Assembly (NCBI RefSeq): GCF_019654975.1 | Contig: NZ_BPEW01000005.1 | Coordinates: 124,001-188,000 of the forward strand | Direction: 5' to 3' | Origin: Shewanella sp. c952 | GTDB lineage: Bacteria; Pseudomonadota; Gammaproteobacteria; Enterobacterales; Shewanellaceae | DNA length: 64,000 bases | Shown here: positions 51,048-59,648 of the stretch, one piece after another | Position numbering within the stretch: position 1 is the first letter of the stretch | How the letters are laid out: the number at the start of each line of letters is the position of its first letter | The notes under the pieces: generated by a model | The model's input: only the letters and a program-made list of their open reading frames with translations | Databases searched by the model: none | What the model was told of the DNA's origin: nothing | Program-made: the position numbers and the translations under genes

Positions 51048-52412
51048 TTATAAAATCGTCAGTCGATAGCCCAATGACTGAGATTCGTCCTTATGCAACA
51101 CCATGGTGTAATTGCCAGCGTTCTCAAACTGTATTGGCTCAGATTGATAGAGCAAAGTCAGTGTTTCATTGTCATCTTCAAAAACAACATTTATCTCATA
51201 TTCTCCAGACGCAATACTGAGTGTCCCCAATTCCGTGAACTCTACATAGCTAAGTTTATATTCGGCAGACTCGATAGTTTCTGTTGGTTTAACGAAATAG
51301 ACATCAAGCGCCTCATAATCAAAAACCAAATTCGCTAAATCAATTTGATGAGTGAAAGCTTGCGGACGATGGTCGTGAGTCAATGTCATGCCTTTGGTCA
51401 CTCCAGCCGCGTCTTGATACACCAGTATTGACTTGCTTTCATCTTGGTTAAAGGTCACTAACAAATTGTTCGCCAGTATTTCATTGGCACTCTTGTTTGT
51501 AACTGTCACCCCATAATCACTGTAACCAATAGCAGTGAAATCACTTAACTCATATTGTCCAAGATCGTATAGGTATTGGGTCTCTTGATTACTCGACATC
51601 GTGATATCAATTTCTTCAGCATTAATCAGTGCATTGAAAACACGATACTCGGCATTGGCATCAATATTGGCATATTGGGTTGGGCTACCGGTCGAATCAA
51701 CAGCATCAATGGTGAGCTTGGGCGTTCCTGGACCAAAACTATTGCGGATCACAAACTTATAAACAGTGTTAGAAGATAAGTCCAACGTTGCCGTTGTATA
51801 GATAGGCACACTTGCCCCTGTCTCCGCGAGATAAAGCACATACTCGCCAGTATCAAACATCACTTCACTGGAATAGCTTTTATAGCTAAGCGAATCCAAC
51901 ATAGTAGCAGCACTAAAGCCCTCAACGTCTTTACCAAAGTAAACATCATAAGTGGCTTCACCTACTGCAGCATGAACCACCAAGACTTGCATTTTGCTGT
52001 AGTCATCACTGTCATCATCATTCAACTCGTCCATCTCTGTGCGGTCATACTGAATGTCTAATAACTCTGGTTCACTATAATCCCCCGTCAAAACAAAGAA
52101 GTGATCATCGCCATTAGCAAGCGACAAACTTGAAGTGTAAAGCGATATCTCATCACCAAATTCATCACTACCAACCACTTCCATTTCAACCGCTCCAGTA
52201 CTGTAAACATAGCGCGGTTGAGAATCTGCGTAATCAATTGCGGTATATTGATAATCATCTAAAACCAAGGCTGTTGCGGTGCTATTGGCTGATGCACTGT
52301 AGTACTGTACGTATGCTTCGCTGCTTGAATTGCTTTCATCATCTGAGCTACAACCAGTAACTGTAACCAATGCTAAAAAGAGACAACTCATACTCCGTGG
52401 TGTGAAGTTCAT
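51048..52412 (-). CDS. Lipoprotein with DUF4397-like beta repeats
   Basis: 454-residue lipoprotein with lipobox VTGC (about residue 21) and an Asp/Ser-rich linker. The body has several beta-rich units similar to DUF4397 in which an aromatic opening strand is followed by a D-V-Y-F or D-I-T strand (QVLVVHAAVGEATYDVYFGK, EYRVFNALINAEEIDITMS, VFDYEALDVYFVKPTE). Function unknown; likely surface- or periplasm-exposed. Acidic overall, as expected for a marine secreted protein. No obvious partners. Confidence 0.75.
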   Translation of the reverse strand: MNFTPRSMSCLFLALVTVTGCSSDDESNSSSEAYVQYYSASANSTATALVLDDYQYTAIDYADSQPRYVYSTGAVEMEVVGSDEFGDEISLYTSSLSLANGDDHFFVLTGDYSEPELLDIQYDRTEMDELNDDDSDDYSKMQVLVVHAAVGEATYDVYFGKDVEGFSAATMLDSLSYKSYSSEVMFDTGEYVLYLAETGASVPIYTTATLDLSSNTVYKFVIRNSFGPGTPKLTIDAVDSTGSPTQYANIDANAEYRVFNALINAEEIDITMSSNQETQYLYDLGQYELSDFTAIGYSDYGVTVTNKSANEILANNLLVTFNQDESKSILVYQDAAGVTKGMTLTHDHRPQAFTHQIDLANLVFDYEALDVYFVKPTETIESAEYKLSYVEFTELGTLSIASGEYEINVVFEDDNETLTLLYQSEPIQFENAGNYTMVLHKDESQSLGYRLTIL

Positions 52413-52625
52413 TTATTTTCCTTAACTAATTAATGACAAACTCACTACCTATGACCAAGAATTTACGTCAAGAACTGTCAGCAATTGCAATGTAAGGAAA
52501 GGCTACATATAGCTTTGTAAATTAAAGTGATTGTTTGTATTTACAGAAATGAAAGGCATCAATATAGCGGTTAAAAATGTGACTAAAGAGTAACAGAGGT
52601 TGCTTGTGACAACCCCTAATATATA

Positions 52626-52908
52626 TATTACCAATCAGTATAAGTATTTGATCTACTCAGAGTGTTTTTGGCGAACTAATTCAAGGCAGGCTAATCCAAA
52701 GTGAGTAATGACACAATGGTTATTCCCTTATGAGTTTATTCAACGCAGAAGTAGGAAGCCAAAAACACTCCTTACAGGCGAGTTTTAGAGGCTTTGATGC
52801 TGTGTTAATGAACTTGAATGTAGAATAACTATGTTCTTCATTCATTGCCTTACCTCAAAGTCGCTAAACTCTCACTGAGCGATCAAATCTTTATACTGAT
52901 TGGTATTA
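52626..52908. repeat. Intergenic repeat element, copy E (core deleted)
   Basis: Starts TATTACCAATCAGTATAAG and ends TTTATACTGATTGGTATTA. Shares the left interior with copy C (GAAGTAGGAAGCCAAAAACAC, TTACAGGCGAGTTTTAG), but the 66-nt structured core is missing. Its last TTA forms the stop codon (TAA on the minus strand) of the FG-GAP gene. Upstream 52413-52625 holds nothing recognisable. Confidence 0.85.
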
Positions 52909-54429
52909 GCTGGCGAAAAAGACCCTAAACTGATTAGCGAGAGCTTTATCATCTTGTTTGCCGTACTTAATCAAGATGTCCTCTTTACCATCACCATTTA
53001 AGTCATCACTTTGCAGCATGCCACCATCAACAGGCAGTTTTAAATCATGCTTTTCAGCATTACGGCTAAACAAGCTATCGCCAGTCGCGCCGAAATAGAT
53101 CTTTAGCGTGTCTTCATCATCTGACAAGATTAAATCTTTAAGGCCATCGCCATTAAGATCCGCCAGCTTGACCACTGGGCTGCCACTTTGTCCTGAGCTC
53201 AAACTAAAATTAAGCTCAACCTCTTTACTCACATTAGACTCTTCAGCAAAACGCCCTTGATCATCCATTTTAAACAGGTGCACATCTTGATCGATACTGC
53301 CTGACAGCAAAGCACCAATGATCTGTGACACTCCGATATCAAACCCAGCGACCATCACCTCGACTTTATCGTCACTATCAATATCAATAAACTGCAATCC
53401 CGTTAAGGTTCCCTCAGCTTTAACAACGCTATTGGCAACTTTTGGGAACACTAGTTTGCCCTTCTGGTTCTCACCAAGATAAACCTCATAATCATTCTCT
53501 CTATCGAATACGCCTGAACTTTTGGTGTAGCGCACGACAAGGTCGGTAATACCATCGTTGTTAATATCCTTAAGTTCCTCCACTTTACGGTACACCAACT
53601 CACTCTGGTCAAGCTGCTCACCATATGCGTCGCGCTTGTTCCACCAGTCAATACCGCTTATAGGTTGCCTAACAGACACATACTCAGCAATGGGGTTAAA
53701 TAGCTTGTCTTCTGTTTGGCTATAGAGCTCTAACTCGCCTTCACCAATTTTGACAATATCGACTAACCCGTCCAAATTGATGTCAGTAACATAGAGCTTA
53801 GACTGCGTGTAGGTAGCACCATCTTCAAATAATCGAGATTGAGGTTTTATTGGCAGCTGTTGCTGTTTAAATTCGCCGTTATCGGCAATAAATAACTGCA
53901 GCTGATTAAAATCGTGGATCAAAATATCGTCTTCACCATCTCCATTAAGATCCGCAATAAACTCGCCTTCACTGAGGTAATCGGGGCGGGACTTAAAAGA
54001 TAACGAGTTAATCTTCGCTATAGCCGAAAGCTCTGCCACTGTATTATCTTTTAGCGGCTTAAAAACATGCAGCTGTTCTTGAGACAAAAAATACAACTGT
54101 TGGGTCTTACCCTCTTGATATTCTGTGATGTCGAAGGAGTGCATTGCTTGAGGCAACTCAAGCTTAATCGCTAACTTGTACTGCCCCTTATCTAAACCAT
54201 AAACGGCCATCCAGCGCTGGCTTAAATCATCAACACCAAACGCCACTAACTCTTTGCCAGAACTGGGCAACAGATCTGCCGCCACTATCGGGTGAGTCAG
54301 ATTAAAAGGCGCATTTAATGTTGACTCTGTTAAGGTCAATTTAGGCGTAGATTTAGCCTCTGCAGGTTGAGCTACGACCGCAGTAACGAGCACTAAACTC
54401 ACTCCAAAGCCTTTTAAAACCGATTCCAT
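52906..54429 (-). CDS. Exported FG-GAP/VCBS-repeat protein
   Basis: 507-residue secreted or periplasmic protein with a signal peptide (cleaved near AEA-KST, about residue 25) and about six calcium-binding FG-GAP motifs of the form D-x-N-x-D-G-x-x-D: DLNGDGEDDILI, DINLDGLVDIVK, DINNDGITDLVV, DLNGDGLKDLIL, DLNGDGKEDILI, plus DIDSDDKVEVMV. This predicts an integrin-like beta-propeller. ATG 54429 chosen for the GGAG nine bases away. Cotranscription with the upstream glycosyl operon is possible (113-nt gap). Its stop codon is formed by repeat copy E. Confidence 0.85.
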   Translation of the reverse strand: MESVLKGFGVSLVLVTAVVAQPAEAKSTPKLTLTESTLNAPFNLTHPIVAADLLPSSGKELVAFGVDDLSQRWMAVYGLDKGQYKLAIKLELPQAMHSFDITEYQEGKTQQLYFLSQEQLHVFKPLKDNTVAELSAIAKINSLSFKSRPDYLSEGEFIADLNGDGEDDILIHDFNQLQLFIADNGEFKQQQLPIKPQSRLFEDGATYTQSKLYVTDINLDGLVDIVKIGEGELELYSQTEDKLFNPIAEYVSVRQPISGIDWWNKRDAYGEQLDQSELVYRKVEELKDINNDGITDLVVRYTKSSGVFDRENDYEVYLGENQKGKLVFPKVANSVVKAEGTLTGLQFIDIDSDDKVEVMVAGFDIGVSQIIGALLSGSIDQDVHLFKMDDQGRFAEESNVSKEVELNFSLSSGQSGSPVVKLADLNGDGLKDLILSDDEDTLKIYFGATGDSLFSRNAEKHDLKLPVDGGMLQSDDLNGDGKEDILIKYGKQDDKALANQFRVFFAS

Positions 54430-54542
54430 GTTGTTCCACTCCATTAGCAATCACAAAAGTACACTCCTTGAAGCTAGCGGTTTTGAGCACAGAGTAAAAG
54501 CAAATTTAACAGTTTGTAACACATAGCAGCCTTTTTAGCGGA

Positions 54543-54983
54543 TTATTCATCTTTAACGACTTTAAATGTCCATAAATTAGCACCAAACCAATTAAGCATT
54601 AACCCCACTAACACACCAACACTAAACGCTAAACTAAGATCCAACCAAGTTTTGCCTAAAAGCAGCGTGACCAAATAAAAGGCACTCAGATTAGCAATTG
54701 CAGCAACACTTGATACGGTAATGAACATCAACAACTGTTTAGTTTTCGCTGCTTGTTTTCGTTCATGAAAAGTCCAACAACGATTGCACCACCACGACAG
54801 CAACACAGCAATCACAAATGCACACACTCTTGCCGGCAGAAGTTGCAAGTTAAGCACTTCAAAGAGCAAATAAAATAGCGTGGCATCAGCAGCAAAAACG
54901 CCTGCACCGACCAACAAAAAACGCAGCTCTTGTTGCTGTATGCGCCACACTTGCTTCAGGAAATTTAATGGCTGCGACGACAA
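54543..54983 (-). CDS. GtrA-family membrane protein (lipid-linked sugar flippase)
   Basis: 146-residue protein with four hydrophobic helices and the GtrA pattern FLLVGAGVFAADATLFYLLF, RVCAFVIAVLLSWWCNRCWTF, GLMLNWFGANLWTF. GtrA proteins are thought to flip undecaprenyl-phosphate-linked sugars. Overlaps the ArnT-like gene by 19 nt. Confidence 0.88.
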   Translation of the reverse strand: MSSQPLNFLKQVWRIQQQELRFLLVGAGVFAADATLFYLLFEVLNLQLLPARVCAFVIAVLLSWWCNRCWTFHERKQAAKTKQLLMFITVSSVAAIANLSAFYLVTLLLGKTWLDLSLAFSVGVLVGLMLNWFGANLWTFKVVKDE

Positions 54984-56371
54984 AGCAGTAGCCCTCTATC
55001 TTTGTTACTTGCGATCTCGTCACAATTGACTAATTGCTTGTCCACTTTTGAGATATCTACCACTAAATAGAAGCGCTGCTCGCTTGAATCCACCTCCTGC
55101 AAGCGATTAATCTTTTCAGCCTGACCAGCACTATAAAATCGAGCCGAGAAAGGTTGCTTATTAAGGTAATAGGTCGGCAATATTTCAGTGCGCTGCTGTA
55201 GTAACCAGCGCTCACTCTTGTCTTTTGCTGAACCGAAGTGGATGATCGCAACCGCTACCATTAATAAAGCCGCGATGGCTATTGCTACCTTATGCAAATG
55301 TGGGACTTGAGAGCCACGCCAAGCAAAGGTAATAAGTAACGCTAATGCTGGGATCCCGGGCAATACATAGGCGGGCAAAATATTACCAGCAAGAGTGAAC
55401 AGCACCATGGGCGCGAGCATCCAACAGATGAGGTAACTTGCAAGCGCACTGTTGTTGCTATTGAGCTGCTTATCGCTATGTTTAGGCGCTTCAACATAGA
55501 TTTTATACAGGGCTTGCGGTAAAAATGCAGACCAAGGCAGCGCAGCACCAAGGAAATAAAGCCAAATAGTGCCGCGAGTTTGATCGTGAGCACTACCGTA
55601 AAGATCACCCTGCCAGCCACTATCGACAAACCTTGACCAATGCTCACCGACAATAAAATAGTTCAAAAATCCAGGCGTCGTTTTTTCAGCCAGAACATAC
55701 CAAGGCAGCGCAATGGCCAACATTAGTAGCAAGCCAGAGATGAGTGGAATACGTTGCCATAGTAGTTTCCAAGGTCTGAAGACTCCATATTGCCACAACA
55801 GCCATAACCCAGTACCAATGGCAAAAATGACTAGCGCTACCGGCCCTTTTGCCAGCAAGCCAATCGCCAGACCAACAAAACCAAAATAGCCCCAACGCAG
55901 CTCGCCTTGCCAACACAAATAAAAGCCGACCATCGCCATCGTCAGGCCTAACGTTAACGCCATGTCAGTCATGACCGCACCTGCACTGATAATAAATACA
56001 ACAGTAGACGCTAAGATAATCAACGATGGTAAAACAGGCAGTCGCTGCTTCTTAGCGAAAGTAGCTATCACGGCTAAGGTCAACATTGCCGCTATCCAAT
56101 GCGGAAAACGCACTGCAAACTCAGAGACCCCAAAAACGACGATTGACGCTGCACTCATCCATGTATGCAGAGGCGGTTTACCCCAAAACGGCACACCGTA
56201 GTCAAACAAAGGGGTTACCCAATTTCCTGTCTCAACCATTAATCGCGCCATTTCACCATAACGAGCTTCAGTGGTATCCATCAGCGGATATAGAGGTAAC
56301 AGCAGTAATCGGGTTAATACCACCAGCAGTAATACAGCCAGACTTTTCTGCCCAGTGCTCAACGCTTGCAT
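54965..56371 (-). CDS. ArnT-like glycosyltransferase (GT83/PMT family)
   Basis: 468-residue polytopic enzyme (about 11-12 helices, C-terminal soluble part) that would move a sugar from a lipid carrier to an acceptor. The catalytic loop TEARYGEMARLMVETGNWVT plus GKPPLHTWMSA resembles ArnT (acidic residue in the D/E-x-R-Y loop). ArnT adds aminoarabinose to lipid A, but no other arn genes are present, so the sugar and acceptor are open. The start overlaps the GT2 stop as TAATG. Confidence 0.88.
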   Translation of the reverse strand: MQALSTGQKSLAVLLLVVLTRLLLLPLYPLMDTTEARYGEMARLMVETGNWVTPLFDYGVPFWGKPPLHTWMSAASIVVFGVSEFAVRFPHWIAAMLTLAVIATFAKKQRLPVLPSLIILASTVVFIISAGAVMTDMALTLGLTMAMVGFYLCWQGELRWGYFGFVGLAIGLLAKGPVALVIFAIGTGLWLLWQYGVFRPWKLLWQRIPLISGLLLMLAIALPWYVLAEKTTPGFLNYFIVGEHWSRFVDSGWQGDLYGSAHDQTRGTIWLYFLGAALPWSAFLPQALYKIYVEAPKHSDKQLNSNNSALASYLICWMLAPMVLFTLAGNILPAYVLPGIPALALLITFAWRGSQVPHLHKVAIAIAALLMVAVAIIHFGSAKDKSERWLLQQRTEILPTYYLNKQPFSARFYSAGQAEKINRLQEVDSSEQRFYLVVDISKVDKQLVNCDEIASNKDRGLLLCRRSH

Positions 56372-57417
56372 TACTTCGCCTCCAAATAGCTAACATTACT
56401 CTTGGTAACGTTCGCTGTGGTGGAAGCTCGATCAGGTTTGACTTGTGACAGTGATTGGCTGTAAGCCACCTCTTCAATCAAGTAAAGTGGTCGCTGCTTA
56501 ACCTCAACAAACACCCGTCCTAAATACTCACCAATCAAGCCCAGCGCTAACAACTGAATACCTGCGAGACCAAGCTGCACCACCATCATCGAAGGATAAC
56601 CCGCAACAGTCTCACCGTAGATCAATGTCTTACTGACCACCCAACCACCATAAGCAAAGGCACTAAAGGCAGTAATAACACCGCACCATGTGGCAATCCG
56701 CAGCGGTTTAAAACTAAAAGAGGTGATGCCATCCATCGCCAAGCCAAATAGCTTGCCGTAATTCCATTTTGTTTCTCCAACAAAGCGAGGGTCGCGGTCA
56801 AACTCTAGAGTAGTTTGCGAAAATCCTGGCCAGCTAAATAGTCCTTTCATAAATCGGTTCCGCTCAGGTAAGGCTCTAATGCTGTCCACTACCTGGCGGC
56901 TCATTAAACGAAAATCACCCACATTCTCCGGCACAGGGGAATCCGACACCCAATTCATCAGGCGGTAGAAACAGCTGGCTGAAAATCGTTTAAACCAAGT
57001 TTCACCCAATCGTTTTCGACGTTTCATATTGACGATATCGTAGCCTGATCGCCACTGCTCAAGCATTAATGGGATCTGTTCCGGCGGGTCTTGAAGATCA
57101 GCGTCCAACATGATCACAGCCAGCCCTCGGGCATGCTCAATACCTGCAGACATCGCCGCCTCTTTACCAAAATTTCGGCTCAGCTTAATACATTGGTACT
57201 CATTGCTTGCTAAAGGCAACTGACTTACCTGCGACCAAGAGTCATCACTACTGCCGTCATCAACAAATACAATTTCACTGCTCTCATCAAGCTCCGCTAA
57301 TACAGCTGTAAGCCGGGATAAAAGCGGCGCAATCATTTGCGACTCATTAAATAGCGGTACTATCACTGACAAACACACTTCGGTGCGATTGCCGTCATTC
57401 ACGCGAGCGTATGTCAT
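56371..57417 (-). CDS. GT2 polyprenyl-phosphate glycosyltransferase (GtrB/DPM1-like)
   Basis: 348-residue enzyme that loads a sugar from a nucleotide donor onto undecaprenyl phosphate. GT2 fold with LSVIVPLFNE, VFVDDGSSDDSW, the donor/metal motif IMLDADLQDPPEQ, and two C-terminal helices (about 240-300). First gene of the operon GT2-GT83-GtrA, divergent from the OmpR-type regulator. It has a Thr/Ser/Lys tail. Confidence 0.93.
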   Translation of the reverse strand: MTYARVNDGNRTEVCLSVIVPLFNESQMIAPLLSRLTAVLAELDESSEIVFVDDGSSDDSWSQVSQLPLASNEYQCIKLSRNFGKEAAMSAGIEHARGLAVIMLDADLQDPPEQIPLMLEQWRSGYDIVNMKRRKRLGETWFKRFSASCFYRLMNWVSDSPVPENVGDFRLMSRQVVDSIRALPERNRFMKGLFSWPGFSQTTLEFDRDPRFVGETKWNYGKLFGLAMDGITSFSFKPLRIATWCGVITAFSAFAYGGWVVSKTLIYGETVAGYPSMMVVQLGLAGIQLLALGLIGEYLGRVFVEVKQRPLYLIEEVAYSQSLSQVKPDRASTTANVTKSNVSYLEAK

Positions 57418-57466
57418 GCGAGATCCTCATCAACTTTTGCAGTAGCATGCCAGCTGTAAAGTGAAG

Positions 57467-57485
57467 AAAATGTCATTGACATTTT
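57467..57485. promoter_or_regulatory. Palindrome in the divergent GT2 / response-regulator promoter region
   Basis: AAAATGTCA-T-TGACATTTT, perfect 9-bp arms around one base (57467-57475, 57477-57485), about 50 bases from each start codon. A plausible operator for divergent control, perhaps by the adjacent regulator; OmpR-type regulators more often use direct repeats, so the binder is unknown. Confidence 0.45.
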
Positions 57486-57541
57486 TTCGACAAAAAAAGT
57501 GCTAAAGTAACCAGCATGAACAGAACCCTTGATGAATTGCC

Positions 57542-58231
57542 ATGACACTAAAACTACTCATTATCGAAGACAATATAGATGTTGCTGGCATTCTCGGAGA
57601 TTACTTCGAGGCTCAAGGTGCAGAGCTTGATTTCGCAGATAATGGCGAACTGGGTTTATCACTGGCACAAGCATTTGATTTTGATGCCATCATATTAGAT
57701 CTAATGCTGCCTAAGCTCGACGGTCTAAGCCTATGTAAGGCACTACGCTCACTTGGCTGTAGTACCCCAATTTTGATGTTAACTGCACTCGATAATAAAG
57801 CGGATCTTCTCACCGGTTTTGATTGCGGCGCCGATGACTATTTAGGAAAGCCCTTCGATTTAGATGTGGTTGATGCTCGGGTAAAAGCGCTGATAAAGCG
57901 TCATCGTGGTCAGGTGGCACAAGGGGTGCTTAAATTTGGTGATGTTGAAATTAATATTGCCCAGCATCAAGCCTATCGTCAGCAAATGCAGTTAGCACTG
58001 ACTCCAACGACCTACCAAATATTACTGTTACTGATAAAACATGCGCCAAATGTGGTCAAACGTGAACAGATCATTGAAGAGTTATGGGGCCAATCACCAC
58101 CGAACAATGATATTTTGCGTAGCCATATGTATCAACTACGCAATCAACTCGACAAACCCTTTAAATGCCCGATGCTCGCCACTGTGCCTAAAGTGGGTTT
58201 TAGACTGCAACTTGGAGAGCAGCCTTGCTAA
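57542..58231 (+). CDS. OmpR/PhoB-family response regulator
   Basis: 229-residue regulator: receiver (1-118) with acidic residues in IIEDN, phospho-Asp53 in IILDLMLP, Thr/Ser region MLTAL, and Lys in LGKPFD; then an OmpR-type winged helix (about 130-226; LTPTTYQILLLLIKHAPNVV, NNDILRSHMYQLRNQLD). Start ATG lacks a strong ribosome site, and a 9-codon frame MNRTLDELP ends on it (TGA overlaps the ATG). Overlaps the kinase by 7 nt. Likely regulates the divergent glycosyl operon. Confidence 0.93.
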   Translation: MTLKLLIIEDNIDVAGILGDYFEAQGAELDFADNGELGLSLAQAFDFDAIILDLMLPKLDGLSLCKALRSLGCSTPILMLTALDNKADLLTGFDCGADDYLGKPFDLDVVDARVKALIKRHRGQVAQGVLKFGDVEINIAQHQAYRQQMQLALTPTTYQILLLLIKHAPNVVKREQIIEELWGQSPPNNDILRSHMYQLRNQLDKPFKCPMLATVPKVGFRLQLGEQPC

Positions 58232-59580
58232 ACAAGCTACTGAATAGAGTTTCTACCGCTTCAAGTCTTCCCCATAAGTTACTGTGGTATTTCAGTATTG
58301 TGGCGATTGTAATTGGCTTAACCCTTTATCTATCTATGTTCGGTTTAATGCAGTGGATTGAGGATGCAGTCAATCAGCAAGAGCTTAAAACCAGTGCTCC
58401 CTATGCCATCAGTTTGTTTCAGCAAGGTGCAAAGCAGCCACTCAATATAGGGCTGCACACCCAAGCCTTCTATTCCACTGACCTGATCCCACAGAAATAC
58501 GGTGATTTAACTAAATTTCCTGTCGGTTTTAATGGCGAAGTTGTCAATAACCAGTCAACTGATATCCTGCATGAGTGGCTATCGTCTTCTCGCCCGAATT
58601 TAGGGGGGATGGTTCCTAAAGAGATCTTTTTATATCGTGGGGAGTTCGTTCTAGATGGCCAGTTAACGCCGCTATTTATGATCACCCCAACAGAAAGCGT
58701 TGAGCTCAGTGAACGCGAGTGGCATCTCATCAAGCTCTTTATACTGTGTTTTATCGGCGTAATGTTTATCTTGTTCGGCTTCGTCATTCATAAACTCAGT
58801 TGCCGCTTAGTCGATCCTGTCGCGCAGTTAAGTAAACAATTAAAATCCCCCGAATCGAACAAAAGATTTACCGTACCCGAGCAGTCTGCGACCGAATTTA
58901 CTGAACTTGCTGATAGCTTAAACGATTACCGCCAGCAAAATGAGATGATGATTAAGCAGGAACAAGCCTTTGCCCGCTATGCGAGCCATGAGTTAAGAAC
59001 CCCTTTAACAGTCATCAGCGGTGCGGCCAAACTGCAGGAGCAAAATAATGCAGCAGAGTTTCAAGCCCGCCAACGCAGTCGTATTCAACGTGCAGCACTC
59101 GACATGCAACATACCATTGATGCATTGCTCAATTTGGTCAAGCAGGAGAATGCCACCAGCAGCACACCGCTTAGATTGTTACAGCAAGCTGAAATCGAAA
59201 GCATTACTCAGCCGCTACAAGCATTAGCAAAAGGTAAAGGCATCAAGCTATCGGTTGATTTTAAGCAAGCGCCAACCATTAAGCCGACCTCAGCCGTATT
59301 ACGGATGTTGCTAAGTAATCTCATCGGCAATGCTATAAACGCCAGTGACTCTGGAGAAATAACTATCTCAGTCAATAGCGATGAAATTATTATTACCGAC
59401 AACGGGCGCGGACTATCTGCATCAGAACATGATAGCGCCAATGGACATGGACATGGACATGGGCTAGGCTTATTGATTGTTGATAGTCTTTGCCAGCGCT
59501 ACCAATGGCAGTTCAGCTTATCCGATATCAAACCGATAGGCTGCTGTGCCCGATTAACCTTTCCTCAAGCAGACAGGTAG
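58225..59580 (+). CDS. Sensor histidine kinase of the OmpR-type pair
   Basis: 451-residue kinase. TTG start overlapping the regulator end, with a GGAG site seven bases upstream. Helix 1 about 20-40, periplasmic loop 41-170, helix 2 about 173-195, then a short linker with HAMP-like region, HisKA (phospho-His in YASHELRTPLT) and HATPase (NLIGNAINASDSG, TDNGRGLSA). The G2 box is GHGHGHGLGL: residues 407-413 are made by three copies of a GGACAT DNA repeat. Signal unknown; regulation of the divergent glycosyl operon is inferred. Confidence 0.92.
   Translation: MLNKLLNRVSTASSLPHKLLWYFSIVAIVIGLTLYLSMFGLMQWIEDAVNQQELKTSAPYAISLFQQGAKQPLNIGLHTQAFYSTDLIPQKYGDLTKFPVGFNGEVVNNQSTDILHEWLSSSRPNLGGMVPKEIFLYRGEFVLDGQLTPLFMITPTESVELSEREWHLIKLFILCFIGVMFILFGFVIHKLSCRLVDPVAQLSKQLKSPESNKRFTVPEQSATEFTELADSLNDYRQQNEMMIKQEQAFARYASHELRTPLTVISGAAKLQEQNNAAEFQARQRSRIQRAALDMQHTIDALLNLVKQENATSSTPLRLLQQAEIESITQPLQALAKGKGIKLSVDFKQAPTIKPTSAVLRMLLSNLIGNAINASDSGEITISVNSDEIIITDNGRGLSASEHDSANGHGHGHGLGLLIVDSLCQRYQWQFSLSDIKPIGCCARLTFPQADR
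59443..59460 (+). repeat. GGACAT hexanucleotide tandem repeat inside kinase G2 box
   Basis: Three perfect copies of GGACAT (plus a partial unit each side) encoding Gly-His pairs at residues 407-412. A change by one unit keeps the frame and would add or remove one Gly-His in the ATP lid. Confidence 0.9.
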
Positions 59581-59607
59581 CTTTATAGCTACCTATTCTA
59601 TAAACAA

Positions 59608-59640
59608 AAAAGTGCCAATCGATAATTGATTGGCACTTTT
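59608..59640. terminator. Bidirectional terminator
   Basis: AAAAGTGCCAATC (59608-59620) / GATTGGCACTTTT (59628-59640) with T runs on both strands, between the convergent kinase and lipoprotein genes. Confidence 0.9.
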
Positions 59641-59648
59641 ATATTGTC

